The position numbers and the translations under genes are program-made. A DNA stretch of 64,000 nucleotides from CAYSUS01 sp964434165 (GTDB lineage: Bacteria; Planctomycetota; Planctomycetia; Pirellulales; Thermoguttaceae), in NCBI GenBank assembly GCA_964434165.1, contig CAYSUS010000040.1, positions 3,015 to 67,014 on the forward strand, read 5' to 3'. Numbering within the stretch: the first letter of the stretch is position 1; each line of letters begins with the position of its first letter. Under the pieces are notes generated by a model. That model did not search any database. It was given only the letters and a program-made list of their open reading frames with translations, and was not told the DNA's origin. Shown piece after piece: positions 35,735 through 43,934 of the stretch.

Positions 35735-36457
35735 TCACGGGCCCGGAACGCCGGCTTCGTTCCAGAACGACTTGTTCACCTCGAAGGCCTCGAGAAACAG
35801 GCTCGGACACCGGAGGAACAGCGCCCACGTCTTGGCCATCCCTTGCGTACGGAGGATGCCGGTCAGCTCGGGCTTGTCGCGCTGGCTGATGTGCGCCATC
35901 AGGGCCAGGTCCTTCTTCGACATGGCATCTTCATCCAAGGTCACGAAGAACGTGGGATGGAACCGATGCGGCTTCGTGGAAGGCGACTGGTACAGCAGCA
36001 GCGTGCCCCGGAAGTTGCGGAGTGCCGTGATCGTGGATTCGTGCGCCTGGCAGTGGTCCTGGTGCGAGTCGTTCGCAGCGTGGCTGAGCACGAGGTCGTA
36101 TTTCTGCTCGCCATCGACGAACACCCGGCGCTCGATCTGCTGGATCAGGTCGTGCCCGACCTCGTGCAACTTGCAGTCCTTGAAATGCTCCTCCGGCAGG
36201 AATTCCACCGCGCCGCCGGTGTTCGGGATACCCAACTGCTCGGCGGCCCGCCGCGTTTCCTGGGCCCGCTCGATGGGCCGGTAGAACTCGCCGAATCGCG
36301 GAGTCTGGAGGCCGTGCGTGAGGATCAGGTAGTCCACCCGGGCCGAGATGTCGCGCACCAGGCGCGCGATGAAGCCCCCGGCGCCGATCTCGATGTCGTC
36401 GGGATGCGCGCCGATGGCCAGCACCCGCAGCGGCTGTTGCGTGGGGAGAAGAAACAC
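35735..36457 (-). CDS. PIG-L/LmbE-family deacetylase
   Basis: A 240-residue protein from GTG 36457 with AGGAG about 9 bases upstream. The N-terminal VLAIGAHPDDIEIGAGG carries the zinc-binding A-H-P-D-D motif of PIG-L/LmbE enzymes, followed by a strand and YDLVLSHAANDSHQDHCQAH, where the second His-x-x-His pair lies. Family members remove N-acetyl groups from sugar amines (N-acetylglucosaminyl-PI, mycothiol and bacillithiol precursors, or other glycans). No partner for a thiol pathway is present here, so the substrate is open. It has no export signal. Confidence 0.85.
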   Translation of the reverse strand: MFLLPTQQPLRVLAIGAHPDDIEIGAGGFIARLVRDISARVDYLILTHGLQTPRFGEFYRPIERAQETRRAAEQLGIPNTGGAVEFLPEEHFKDCKLHEVGHDLIQQIERRVFVDGEQKYDLVLSHAANDSHQDHCQAHESTITALRNFRGTLLLYQSPSTKPHRFHPTFFVTLDEDAMSKKDLALMAHISQRDKPELTGILRTQGMAKTWALFLRCPSLFLEAFEVNKSFWNEAGVPGP

Positions 36458-36589
36458 GGAACCGTTCTCCTGCGGAGAGCACCCCGGCGGATGGTTGAGC
36501 GGCAGCGGCGGGTGATCGTACCACGGCCACCTGCGCGATGCAACGGGTCGCGCGGGGCATACGGCACCGCTGCCACCGCTGCGGCCACG

Positions 36590-37186
36590 TCATCGACCGG
36601 AATCGGGACCATGGGGCTCGATCGGCGCGGTGGGAGCCGATTCCTGAGACGTCGGCTCCTCTTCCAGCTCCTTGAGGACCTCGGGGGCCGCGATGTCCAG
36701 ACCGCGGCGATGGGCGTCCCACTCCGCTTCGAACACCGCCCCCGAAGGCGGGCCGAGCATGGGCGGCAGCAGCCAGCGCGAGACCGCCGAGATCGCCACC
36801 GCCAGGACCACGCCGACAACCGCGATGCACAGGACGGGAAGCAGGTACGGCTTGTACAGGTGCCAGACGCGAGTGTCACGATCGGACTGAACACCCGCCG
36901 AGCGGACCGAGGGAGCCGCGCCGAGCGTCTCTCCGCTCGCAAAGGCATCGCGGGCCGGGCCGCGCTCCCTGGGGGGACATGGCGGTTCGGCCGCGGGACG
37001 CGCGGGCTCGTCCACTCCGCCGTGGCCGGCCAGCGCACGCTCGATGCCTCGACGCCAGGCCTCGTCACCCAGCCAGTCTCTTTCCGAACCCCTGCCAGCC
37101 AACGTACTGCTCCCTGAACGGGCCGCAAAACGCATGGAGCACTTCAAGCCGCGCTCCCCTTCCAAGTCTAGGCCCCTTGTGGCCAT
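36590..37186 (-). CDS. Single-pass membrane protein of unknown function
   Basis: A 198-residue protein. ATG 37186 is preferred because GAGGGG lies about 7 bases upstream and the start avoids the repeat at 37213-37330. An N-terminal cytoplasmic part with ERDWLGDEAWRRGIERALAG and a low-complexity linker is followed by one hydrophobic helix (PYLLPVLCIAVVGVVLAVA) at about residues 113-135. The rest contains a helical segment and a Glu/Pro-rich end. No family is recognised. It points the same way as the PIG-L gene, 132 bases downstream, so they may share a transcript. Confidence 0.5.
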   Translation of the reverse strand: MATRGLDLEGERGLKCSMRFAARSGSSTLAGRGSERDWLGDEAWRRGIERALAGHGGVDEPARPAAEPPCPPRERGPARDAFASGETLGAAPSVRSAGVQSDRDTRVWHLYKPYLLPVLCIAVVGVVLAVAISAVSRWLLPPMLGPPSGAVFEAEWDAHRRGLDIAAPEVLKELEEEPTSQESAPTAPIEPHGPDSGR

Positions 37187-37212
37187 GCCGCCACCCCTCG
37201 CAGCGGCTGAGT

Positions 37213-37330
37213 CGCCTTGCGTGATTCCGGGAAGCGGGGGCAGGCCCCTTTGCCGGAACGGCTCGACGGGCGCTTGGCACAAGAGGGTCCTGCCCCCTTT
37301 CCCCTTCCAGGATCGTGCACGGCTAGTCAG
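37213..37330. repeat. About 118-nt hairpin repeat, copy 2
   Basis: Begins CGCCTTGCGTGATTCCGGG and ends ATCGTGCACGGCTAGTCAG. The internal inverted repeat is GGGGGCAGG (37235-37243) with TCCTGCCCCC (37288-37297). It lies in a divergent region, upstream of both the membrane protein gene (37186) and the FmdE-domain gene. Confidence 0.75.
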
Positions 37331-37362
37331 CGGCGCGGGCTTTCGGACGATGGACGCCGGTC

Positions 37363-37368
37363 TATAAT
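37363..37368 (+). promoter_or_regulatory. TATAAT element upstream of the FmdE-domain gene
   Basis: A perfect TATAAT -10 about 100 bases before the start at 37470. The -35 region is poor (TTTCGG about 16 bases upstream). Confidence 0.4.
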
Positions 37369-37400
37369 GGACCGTCGATCCGCGTCTTGGCCGAGGCGGT

Positions 37401-37415
37401 CGAGTTCCGAGGTCT
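37401..37415. repeat. 33-nt double-palindrome repeat, half copy 4
   Basis: CGAGTTCCGAGGTCT (37401-37415) keeps the right-hand half-site of the family's palindrome. The second palindrome is only a decayed AATTCCGAAG stretch at about 37432. It sits between the TATAAT element and the start of the FmdE-domain gene. Confidence 0.5.
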
Positions 37416-37469
37416 CACTCGAAAGCCCCAAAATTCCGAAGCATGCGGTGGTCTCTGGAGATTGCAGCC

Positions 37470-38087
37470 ATGACGAAAAAGCAGTTGCTCGCCGCCGCGG
37501 TCTGTGCCGCGGCGGTCCTCAACCTGGGAGGAGAACGCGCCCCGATGCTCCACCTGCCGAAGCCCCATTATGCACCTCAACATGGCGACCCTGGCTGGCT
37601 CTCCAAGGCAGTGCAATTCCACGGTCATCTGGGCCCGTGGGCCACGGCCGGGGTGCGCGCCGGCATGGCCGGGCTCCGCGCGGTCGGAGCCCAGGGCTAC
37701 TTCGACGTGGAGGTCACCTGCGAGGGACCGATGCTCAAGCCTCCGAAGTCATGCTTCCTCGACGGTCTTCAGGTCGGTACGGGCGCGACGTTGGGCAAGC
37801 GGAACCTGACATGGGTCGAGGCCGAAAACGTCATGGTCCGCGTGAAGAACACCCGGAGCGGGCGCGTGGCAAATCTCCGTCCGACCGCCGAACTACTGGA
37901 ACTGCTGACCTCCTTCGCACCTGACCCCAAGGCGCAAGACGGGGATCACGGTCCCAGCGAGGATCATGAGGGTCATTCGGACCACGACCCCGGCACGTCC
38001 AAGGAAGACCCCATCGAAGTGCTCGCCCGCAGGATCGCCGCGATGCCGGACGAGGCGCTTTTCACTGTCCGCAGCGAGAACCCGTGA
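37470..38087 (+). CDS. Exported FmdE-domain (formylmethanofuran dehydrogenase E-like) protein
   Basis: A 205-residue protein from ATG 37470 (GGAG about 9 bases upstream), preferred over ATG 37443. MTKKQLLAAAVCAAAVLNLG looks like a signal peptide. Residues about 45-120 form an FmdE-type domain: VQFHGHLGPWATAGVRAGMA with the HGHLGP metal site, then GPMLKPPKSCFLDGLQVGTG with a conserved Cys. The C-terminal part has a His/Asp/Glu-rich stretch (DHGPSEDHEGHSDHDP) that may bind metal. FmdE proteins normally act inside the cell in methanofuran-linked C1 chemistry, so export plus a metal-rich tail suggests a different, perhaps metal-handling, role. The stop overlaps the RlmM-like start by four bases. 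Confidence 0.7.
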   Translation: MTKKQLLAAAVCAAAVLNLGGERAPMLHLPKPHYAPQHGDPGWLSKAVQFHGHLGPWATAGVRAGMAGLRAVGAQGYFDVEVTCEGPMLKPPKSCFLDGLQVGTGATLGKRNLTWVEAENVMVRVKNTRSGRVANLRPTAELLELLTSFAPDPKAQDGDHGPSEDHEGHSDHDPGTSKEDPIEVLARRIAAMPDEALFTVRSENP

Positions 38088-39178
38088 CCGCCACGACGGG
38101 CCAGTCGCCTCGCTTCGTCTTCGCGGCCTGCCAGATGGGCGCCGAGAAGGCGCTGATTGCCGAGATGGCCCGGGCACGACCGGCCCTGATGCCCGCCTAC
38201 CGTCGGCCGGGGCTGGTCACGTTCAAGCTTCCGGCCGGGCAGGACTGGCCCGCGGGCAGGAGCCTCGACGCGGTGTTCGCTCGGACGTCAGGACTCACGC
38301 TGGGCACCGTCAGGCATGACCGGCCTGACGCCCGGGCGGCCGGGCTCTGGCGACTGGCGGCGGGACGACCGTTCCGCCGAGTGCACGTGTGGCACCGCGA
38401 TCCGCGCATCGGGGAGAGCGCCGAGGCGGTCGAGGACCCCGTGATCGCGACGTGCGCCGACGAGGCCCGTCAGGCAATCCTCGGCGCGGTCCCGGCCGAC
38501 CGCGTCCCCGCGGCGGGTCTTCGCGACCTGTTCCAGCCGGCCGGATTCGGCGATCTGGTGCTCGACTGCGTGGTCGTCGAGCCCGATGCGTGGTGGGTCG
38601 GGTACCACCGGGCCCGCTCTTCCCCCTCGCGATGGCCCGGCGGCGTGTTCCCCTCCGATCTACCCGAGCACGCCGTCTCGCGGGCGTGGCTGAAGATGGA
38701 AGAGGCCCTGGCATGGTCCGCTTTTCCGCTGCGGCCCGGCGCTCGATGGGCCGAGTTGGGAAGCGCGCCGGGCGGGGCGAGCCAGGCCCTGTTGGATCGC
38801 GGAATGGCGGTCACGGGCATCGACCCGGCGGAGATGGACCCGATGGTCCTTGCCCATCCGCGGTTCACGCACGTGCGCCGGCGCAGTACCCAGGTGCCCC
38901 GCCGGGTGTTCCGCAAAGTCCGCTGGCTCGCGTCGGACATGAACGTGACCCCCCAGTATACCCTCACCGCGGTCGAGGCCGTCGTCACCCATCCGGAAGT
39001 CCGCGTGCGCGGGCTGTTGCTGACGCTCAAGCTGAGCACCTGGGACCTCGCCGGGCTGATTCCGGAGTGGCTTTCGCGGGTCCGATCGTGGGGATTCAAC
39101 CAGGTGCGGGCCCGCCAGCTCTCCAGCCATCGCCGGGAAATCTGCGTTGCGGCGCTCTGCAAGCCGTTCAGGAGGTGA
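38084..39178 (+). CDS. RlmM-like 23S rRNA 2'-O-methyltransferase
   Basis: A 364-residue protein from GTG 38084, overlapping the FmdE-domain stop (GTGA). Length matches E. coli RlmM (about 366). The N-terminal part resembles the THUMP-like RNA-binding region. The methyltransferase part has RWAELGSAPGGASQALLDRG, a FtsJ/RlmM SAM motif, then AVTGIDPAEMDP, VRWLASDMNVTP and LLLTLKLSTWDLAGLIPE with the catalytic Lys position. RlmM methylates the ribose of C2498 of 23S rRNA. Divergence leaves another RNA ribose-methyltransferase possible. Confidence 0.75.
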   Translation: MTATTGQSPRFVFAACQMGAEKALIAEMARARPALMPAYRRPGLVTFKLPAGQDWPAGRSLDAVFARTSGLTLGTVRHDRPDARAAGLWRLAAGRPFRRVHVWHRDPRIGESAEAVEDPVIATCADEARQAILGAVPADRVPAAGLRDLFQPAGFGDLVLDCVVVEPDAWWVGYHRARSSPSRWPGGVFPSDLPEHAVSRAWLKMEEALAWSAFPLRPGARWAELGSAPGGASQALLDRGMAVTGIDPAEMDPMVLAHPRFTHVRRRSTQVPRRVFRKVRWLASDMNVTPQYTLTAVEAVVTHPEVRVRGLLLTLKLSTWDLAGLIPEWLSRVRSWGFNQVRARQLSSHRREICVAALCKPFRR

Positions 39179-39501
39179 GGGTTGGGCGGCACCCCCACAG
39201 CGGCATTCAAGAAGTGAAGGCGAACATGCCGACCCCCGTTGATCGGTGGAGCGTGTTTCGCTTGCCACGCGCCGACCGCGCGCGCGACGCCTGCGTTCGG
39301 TTGACTCGCCGCGCGGGGCCGTATTAGAATCCAGCCCTTCCGCCGGCCTGTGGGTGGCCCGACCAGATCGGCCGAGCTGCGCGAGTTGCCCCCTCCGACT
39401 GCCGGCGCCCCGCCATGAGCCTTCCCCACCCGGGGTCCGTTTATCATCCGGCACCGTGAGGCTACGGTGTCGCCAGCCGTTCGAGCGAGGAGACGATCCG
39501 C
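39179..39501. other. Leader and promoter region of the repeat protein gene
   Basis: No gene is seen in these 323 bases. They hold one strong promoter (39301-39330) and a long leader of about 170 bases before the start at 39502. Confidence 0.55.
39301..39330 (+). promoter_or_regulatory. Promoter of the D-x-x-G-x-D-x-Y repeat protein gene
   Basis: TTGACT (39301-39306) and TAGAAT (39325-39330) are 18 bases apart, matching five of six consensus bases each. Confidence 0.6.
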
Positions 39502-41586
39502 GTGCGCATGAAGTCTTGGCGGCGTTCTGCCGCGGTGGTAACCCGACGAACGTTGCGCGCGGGCATGGCGATCGCGCTGGTGGCGTTTCTGGCGACGGGC
39601 CGGGCCCGCACGGAGGGCGACTCGGCCTCGGTCGGGGAGCCGCAGGCGCGCGGCATGATGGTCCTGGTCGAGAACGAGATGGTCGCCGGGTTCGAATCCC
39701 GCGGAATCGCCGACGCCTACGCCCGCTTCCGGGAATACAGCCGTCTGATGCTCGACCAGAGCGCGACGGGCCGTGGCGGTGAGCTGACCGCCAACTGCCG
39801 CCTGAACTGGTACGTCGAGCTGCTGAGCGATCCGGTCCTCGCCCCGCGGAAGGCCGAGGCCTTCACCCGGCAGTTGCACGCGGCCCTTTCGGGCGATCAC
39901 CGCGGCCTGGACGCCGCCCTGGCGCTGGCCCGGGGCAAGCTCGATTGCGGCGAGCGAGGTCCTCGCGCGCTGCCCGCCGCCGATTCGCCCGAGGAGGCTC
40001 TCGGCCTGATAGAGAAGGCCCTGACCGACTGCCAGATTCACTACGCGGCCGCGCTGGCCCCGCTCTCGCCGTCCGAAGTGGGCGAGCTGGCGCGCGACCT
40101 CTTGCCCGTGATGGTGACCCAAAACCATGTCGGGCACACGCTCCAGTCGCGGAGCACTGGCAGGCGCCTCTGCGACCTAGTGGAGAAGATCGACCGCGCG
40201 GCCCTTTGCGCGGCGGCCGAGGACCTAGTCGTCCTGGCGGCCCCCGGGCTGCTCGATCAGCTCGCGAAGATCGCCGGGGAGGGCGACATCGAGGTCCCAG
40301 GCGCCGCGGGCAGCATCCTGCGGAAGATCGACACGCCGATCGGGACGCTCCTCGTCGGAGGCGAGGGCAATAACACCTACAAGCTCGACGAGATGCCCGG
40401 CGTCTGCGCGGTCATCGACGTGGGCGGCGACGACAGCTATCTCGAAGGCAGCGTCTCGTTCGATCGGCCTCTGCTCGCGGTGATCGATCTGGCGGGAAGC
40501 GACGCCTATCGCGCGACCAGGCCGGGCGCGCAAGGCGGGGCGGTCCTGGGCGTGTCGCTGCTGCTGGATCGCGCCGGCAGCGACGCCTACTACGCACGCG
40601 ACGTGGCCCAGGGATCGTGCGTGGCCGGGGTTGGAATCCTCATCGACGGCGGCGGAGACGACGTGTACCATGGGGCCCGACGGGTGCAGGGGCAGGCCCT
40701 CGGCGGACTGGGAATCCTCCTCGACCGCGGCGGCGACGACCAGTATCGAGGCGCGCTGTGGACGCAAGGCTTCGGAGGCCCGCTGGGACTCGGCGTGCTC
40801 AACGACGTGGACGGCGCCGACCACTACTACACCGGTGGCTACTACCTCGATTCCTACGAGGAGACCCCCGGCTACGAAGGCTGGGGGCAGGGCGTCGGCT
40901 CGGGACTGCGCCAGGTCGCCAACGGCGGCATCGGCGTGATCCTCGACGGCGGCGGCGACGACGAGTACGAGTACGATTACCTGGCCCACGGCGGCGGTTA
41001 CTGGTGCGGGGTGGGAATGGCCCGCGACTTCGGGGGCAACGACCTCCGGCACGGCGCCACGCGCAAGGCGTACGACGGCAGCCCGCGAACCCAGAGCCGA
41101 TTCCAGCGCTTCGGCGCCGGCTTCGGATGCCACTATGCCCTGGGATTCCTCTTCGACGACGCGGGCAACGACACCTACGGCGGGACGATCATGGGCGTGG
41201 GCTTCGCCTGGGACGACTCCGTGGGGTGCCTCTGCGATTTCGGTGGTAATGACACGTATGAGGCGACCGGCGGTGGCACGCAGGGCAACGGGGCGCAGGC
41301 CGGTCTGGGGCTGCTGTTCGACTACGACGGCCAGGACACGTATCGTGGCCGCACGCAGGCCAACGCGTCGGCCGGGATCTCGTATCACCCGCTCCCGCAG
41401 TGCGGGGGCAACTTCAGTTTCCTGGTCGATTACGGAGGCGAAGACACCTATGGCTGCGGCGCCAGCAACAACGCGATCACGCGCCGCGGCAGCGCCGGAG
41501 GCTTCCTCATCGACCGGCCCCGTCGGGAGGAGTCCACCCAGAGCGCCGCGGGCAACGAGACCGCGGCCCTCCCCAACCGCGAATGA
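39502..41586 (+). CDS. Exported protein with twelve Asp/Gly/Tyr repeats
   Basis: A 694-residue protein from GTG 39502 (GAGGAG about 9 bases upstream). An N-terminal hydrophobic helix (about residues 20-33) is probably a signal peptide. Residues about 40-290 are helical and unrecognised (for example HGVGHT-like NHVGHTLQSR). Residues about 306-650 contain twelve copies of D-x-x-G-x-D-x-Y: DVGGDDSY, DLAGSDAY, DRAGSDAY, DGGGDDVY, DRGGDDQY, DVDGADHY, DGGGDDEY, DFGGNDLR (decayed), DDAGNDTY, DFGGNDTY, DYDGQDTY and DYGGEDTY. They are spaced 20-60 residues apart with Gly-rich turns (QGxxxGGxGxLxD) between. The pattern suggests a beta-solenoid with metal-binding Asp corners, comparable to but distinct from RTX repeats. 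It is followed by another exported protein. Confidence 0.75.
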   Translation: MRMKSWRRSAAVVTRRTLRAGMAIALVAFLATGRARTEGDSASVGEPQARGMMVLVENEMVAGFESRGIADAYARFREYSRLMLDQSATGRGGELTANCRLNWYVELLSDPVLAPRKAEAFTRQLHAALSGDHRGLDAALALARGKLDCGERGPRALPAADSPEEALGLIEKALTDCQIHYAAALAPLSPSEVGELARDLLPVMVTQNHVGHTLQSRSTGRRLCDLVEKIDRAALCAAAEDLVVLAAPGLLDQLAKIAGEGDIEVPGAAGSILRKIDTPIGTLLVGGEGNNTYKLDEMPGVCAVIDVGGDDSYLEGSVSFDRPLLAVIDLAGSDAYRATRPGAQGGAVLGVSLLLDRAGSDAYYARDVAQGSCVAGVGILIDGGGDDVYHGARRVQGQALGGLGILLDRGGDDQYRGALWTQGFGGPLGLGVLNDVDGADHYYTGGYYLDSYEETPGYEGWGQGVGSGLRQVANGGIGVILDGGGDDEYEYDYLAHGGGYWCGVGMARDFGGNDLRHGATRKAYDGSPRTQSRFQRFGAGFGCHYALGFLFDDAGNDTYGGTIMGVGFAWDDSVGCLCDFGGNDTYEATGGGTQGNGAQAGLGLLFDYDGQDTYRGRTQANASAGISYHPLPQCGGNFSFLVDYGGEDTYGCGASNNAITRRGSAGGFLIDRPRREESTQSAAGNETAALPNRE

Positions 41587-41674
41587 GGATTCGAAGCGCG
41601 AGGCCATCTTGGCCTCACCTCCCCTGGGCGAACTGCCCCGTCCGCTCGATCGAACCGAAGCAGGAGGCTTGCAC

Positions 41675-43042
41675 GTGCCTCGGCCAGAAGTTGCGTCCTG
41701 GGTTGCCCTTCTCGCCAGTGTGCTGGCGCTGGGACCGGGCCCGCGGCCCGCTTGGACCGACGAGCCAACTCCAGGCACCGAAGGCTCGGCCGGCGGGGTG
41801 CCTTCACACGACGCCGACGTGAAGCAGCTCGCGCCGCCAGCGACCACGGATGCGAAGGCCGAATCCGGCGGCGAGAAAGCCCCACGCGCGAAGGACGGCG
41901 CGGAGAAGTCCGGGCGAACGCCGAAGCCGGCCCCGGACCCCTCCGCTGCGAGGCCACGACCGAAACCGGACCCGAAGCCGTCCCGCGCCGAAGAAGACGG
42001 AACCCAAGGGGCCGGCGAAGAGCCGACTGCCGCAGCGAAGCCGAAGGCCGAACTGACGCCTGAACTGCTCCGCCTTCGCGATCAGGTCCGCCGCACGCTC
42101 TCCGCCGCACGTCAGTCGCCGCTCGACACGAAGTACAACACGGTCACCGATCTGATCGTCTCCACACTGCCGCTGGGCTGCGAGTCGGAGTCGCTCCTCG
42201 GCGGGCCGGGTGGACGGCGCATCAACACAATCACTTGCTTGTGCTGGAATTACCCCTGCGCAGGCCGTCGGCCGCTGACCGTCGCCCACGGGCGCATCGC
42301 CGCGCGCATCGGCTACGGCCTGCAAACGCAGCGGGGTCAGCTCCTGGCCGCCCTGGCCTTCGCCCGCGTGCCGGACGACTATCCGTGCCGCGTCGGCGAC
42401 GACGAGCGGACCGTGGCCGACCTGGTCGCGTCCGAGAAGCTCAACTGCGGCGAGGGCATCGATTCCTCGCATCTGCTCGTGGGACTGACATACTATCTGC
42501 CCGGCGACGCGTCGTGGAAGAACCGGCTTGGCGAGACGTGGAGTCTGGAGCGCCTCGTGGACATGGAGCTCGACGGCCCGATCAACGACGCCCCGGACGG
42601 CGGCCTCCATCGGCTGATGGGACTGAGTTTTGCCGTGCAGTCGCGGCTGGCGCGCAAGCAGAAGATGTCCGAGCCGTTCGTTCACGCCCGGGACTACGTA
42701 ATCGAGTACCAGGACTTCGCCTTCCGGTGCCAGAACGAAGACGGCACGTGGCACCCCACCTTCTTCGCCGCGAAGGGACCCACGCGCGACACGGTCGGGG
42801 CCCTCCGCGCCACCGGGCACATCACGCGGTGGCTGGCGTACTCGCTGCCGGAAGGAAGACTGGTTGAGCCGGACATGGTCAAGGCCGTGAAGGCGGTCGC
42901 CACGCTGGCGGGGCGCGTGCCGCGCCCGGGCGGCGGGGCCGCCTTGAGCCCCCAGCTCACCTCGACCGCCATGCATGCCCTCCACGCGCTGGCGATCTAC
43001 GACGCTCGCGTGTTCAAGCCCCACGACGATACGGCGCCGTAG
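41675..43042 (+). CDS. Secreted alpha-toroid (squalene-cyclase-like) protein
   Basis: A 455-residue protein from GTG 41675, chosen for AGGAGG 7 bases upstream; the frame continues further 5' but without signals. A signal peptide ends near PRPAW. Residues about 35-130 are low-complexity Pro/Lys/Glu/Ala. The C-terminal 320 residues are helical repeats: LRDQVRRTLSAARQSP, GRIAARIGYGLQTQRGQ, LNCGEGIDSSHLLVGLTYY, and CQNEDGTWHPTFFAAKG, which has the QW motif Q-x-x-x-G-x-W of the prenyltransferase/squalene-cyclase superfamily. No DxDD catalytic motif is visible, so terpene cyclase activity is not supported; it may be a scaffold. It is 88 bases downstream of the repeat protein and probably in the same operon. 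Confidence 0.65.
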   Translation: MPRPEVASWVALLASVLALGPGPRPAWTDEPTPGTEGSAGGVPSHDADVKQLAPPATTDAKAESGGEKAPRAKDGAEKSGRTPKPAPDPSAARPRPKPDPKPSRAEEDGTQGAGEEPTAAAKPKAELTPELLRLRDQVRRTLSAARQSPLDTKYNTVTDLIVSTLPLGCESESLLGGPGGRRINTITCLCWNYPCAGRRPLTVAHGRIAARIGYGLQTQRGQLLAALAFARVPDDYPCRVGDDERTVADLVASEKLNCGEGIDSSHLLVGLTYYLPGDASWKNRLGETWSLERLVDMELDGPINDAPDGGLHRLMGLSFAVQSRLARKQKMSEPFVHARDYVIEYQDFAFRCQNEDGTWHPTFFAAKGPTRDTVGALRATGHITRWLAYSLPEGRLVEPDMVKAVKAVATLAGRVPRPGGGAALSPQLTSTAMHALHALAIYDARVFKPHDDTAP

Positions 43043-43133
43043 TGCGAGATGCGTTGGGGCCGCTCGCAGTCCTGCGGGGATCGTGCCGTGCCATCGACGA
43101 TGCCCACGCGTCGCGGGGCATGCCACGCCAAAC

Positions 43134-43252
43134 CGCCTTGCGCGATTCCCGGAAAAGGCGTCGAGACCCTTCCTCCCAGGCGTCCCCATCGTTGCTTCGC
43201 ACAAAAGGGTCCCGACCCCTTCTCCCTCCCAAAACCGTGCACGGCTATTCAG
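43134..43252. repeat. About 118-nt hairpin repeat, copy 3
   Basis: Begins CGCCTTGCGCGATTCCCGG and ends ACCGTGCACGGCTATTCAG. The internal repeat is AGACCCTT (43165-43171 region) with AAGGGTCC (43205-43212). It lies between convergent genes and its end contains the stop codon of the gene at 43249, as in copy 1. Confidence 0.75.
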
Positions 43253-43914
43253 CCGGCCTCAACCCCGTAATCGCACGAGGTGCAGAAAACCCTGCGCCAC
43301 AGTCGCGCGGTACACGCGGCCGCCGCGCACCCCAAGGCCTCGGCCGGGCGGAGCGCGACCGGTGTGCCGCACCTCGGACACGCGATCTCGGCCGGAACGG
43401 GCTCGCCGCAGCACGCGCACCGGAGGGCCTCGTCCCGCGGCGCCGACACCGCCACCAGGACGCCGCCGGTCACCTCGCATTCGGACCCGCCGCCACGCCA
43501 TCGCCGCAACAGGTCGTCGCGCTCCGCGCGCAAGTCGGCTCCGAGGGCCGGGTCGTGCACTCGGGCCGCATCGGAGCTCCACGCCGTGAGCACGCAGAAA
43601 TGCCCCAGGGTCGATTCCCGCCGGACTCGCAGGTTGAGGATAATCCGCAGCCCGGCGCGCTGGAGCGTCCCTAGCGCCGTCCATGGCCGGGCGATCTCCA
43701 GGCAGCACGCCTCCAAACCCCGGCGGCGCGCGTCGGCCGCGAGCCGGCTCGTGCGCGCGTCTCGGCTCCCGTGTCGGTCGCACTGCGCAATGGCCTCCCA
43801 CACGGCGCGATGGTCCGCCGCGACCCCCAGTGACCGATAGACCATCACAAGCGCCGCGGCCCCACACGTTCGCTCGCCTGCCAACTCGAGCTGCGGTTCA
43901 AACGGAATCGACAT
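43249..43914 (-). CDS. C39-peptidase-like protein with zinc ribbons
   Basis: A 221-residue protein from ATG 43914, chosen because the C39-like core starts at once. Cys17 (GERTCGAAALVMVYRSLG), His104 (STLGHFCVLTAW) and Asp120 (ARVHDPALG) make a complete papain-like C39 triad in the expected order. The C-terminal 60 residues carry several Cys pairs (CACCGEPVPAEIACPRCG, then CAAAACTARL and FCTSCDYG), consistent with two zinc ribbons. No signal peptide is present, so it acts inside the cell. C39 domains usually cut Gly-Gly leader peptides in ABC exporters, but here no transporter is fused. The gene is 20 bases downstream of the pseudouridine synthase. Confidence 0.7.
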   Translation of the reverse strand: MSIPFEPQLELAGERTCGAAALVMVYRSLGVAADHRAVWEAIAQCDRHGSRDARTSRLAADARRRGLEACCLEIARPWTALGTLQRAGLRIILNLRVRRESTLGHFCVLTAWSSDAARVHDPALGADLRAERDDLLRRWRGGGSECEVTGGVLVAVSAPRDEALRCACCGEPVPAEIACPRCGTPVALRPAEALGCAAAACTARLWRRVFCTSCDYGVEAG

Positions 43915-43934
43915 GGGGCCGGGAGGTCGGTCGG

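Noticed and set aside
39688..39702. tRNA T-arm-like GGGTTCGAATCCCGC
   Set aside because: It lies inside a well-supported coding frame (residues reading AGFESRG) and no acceptor stem, D-arm or anticodon arm fits around it.
40225..41847. 540-codon minus-strand open frame with many Val/Ala repeats
   Set aside because: It is the antisense shadow of the D-x-x-G-x-D-x-Y repeats; the repeated sense codons create the pattern.
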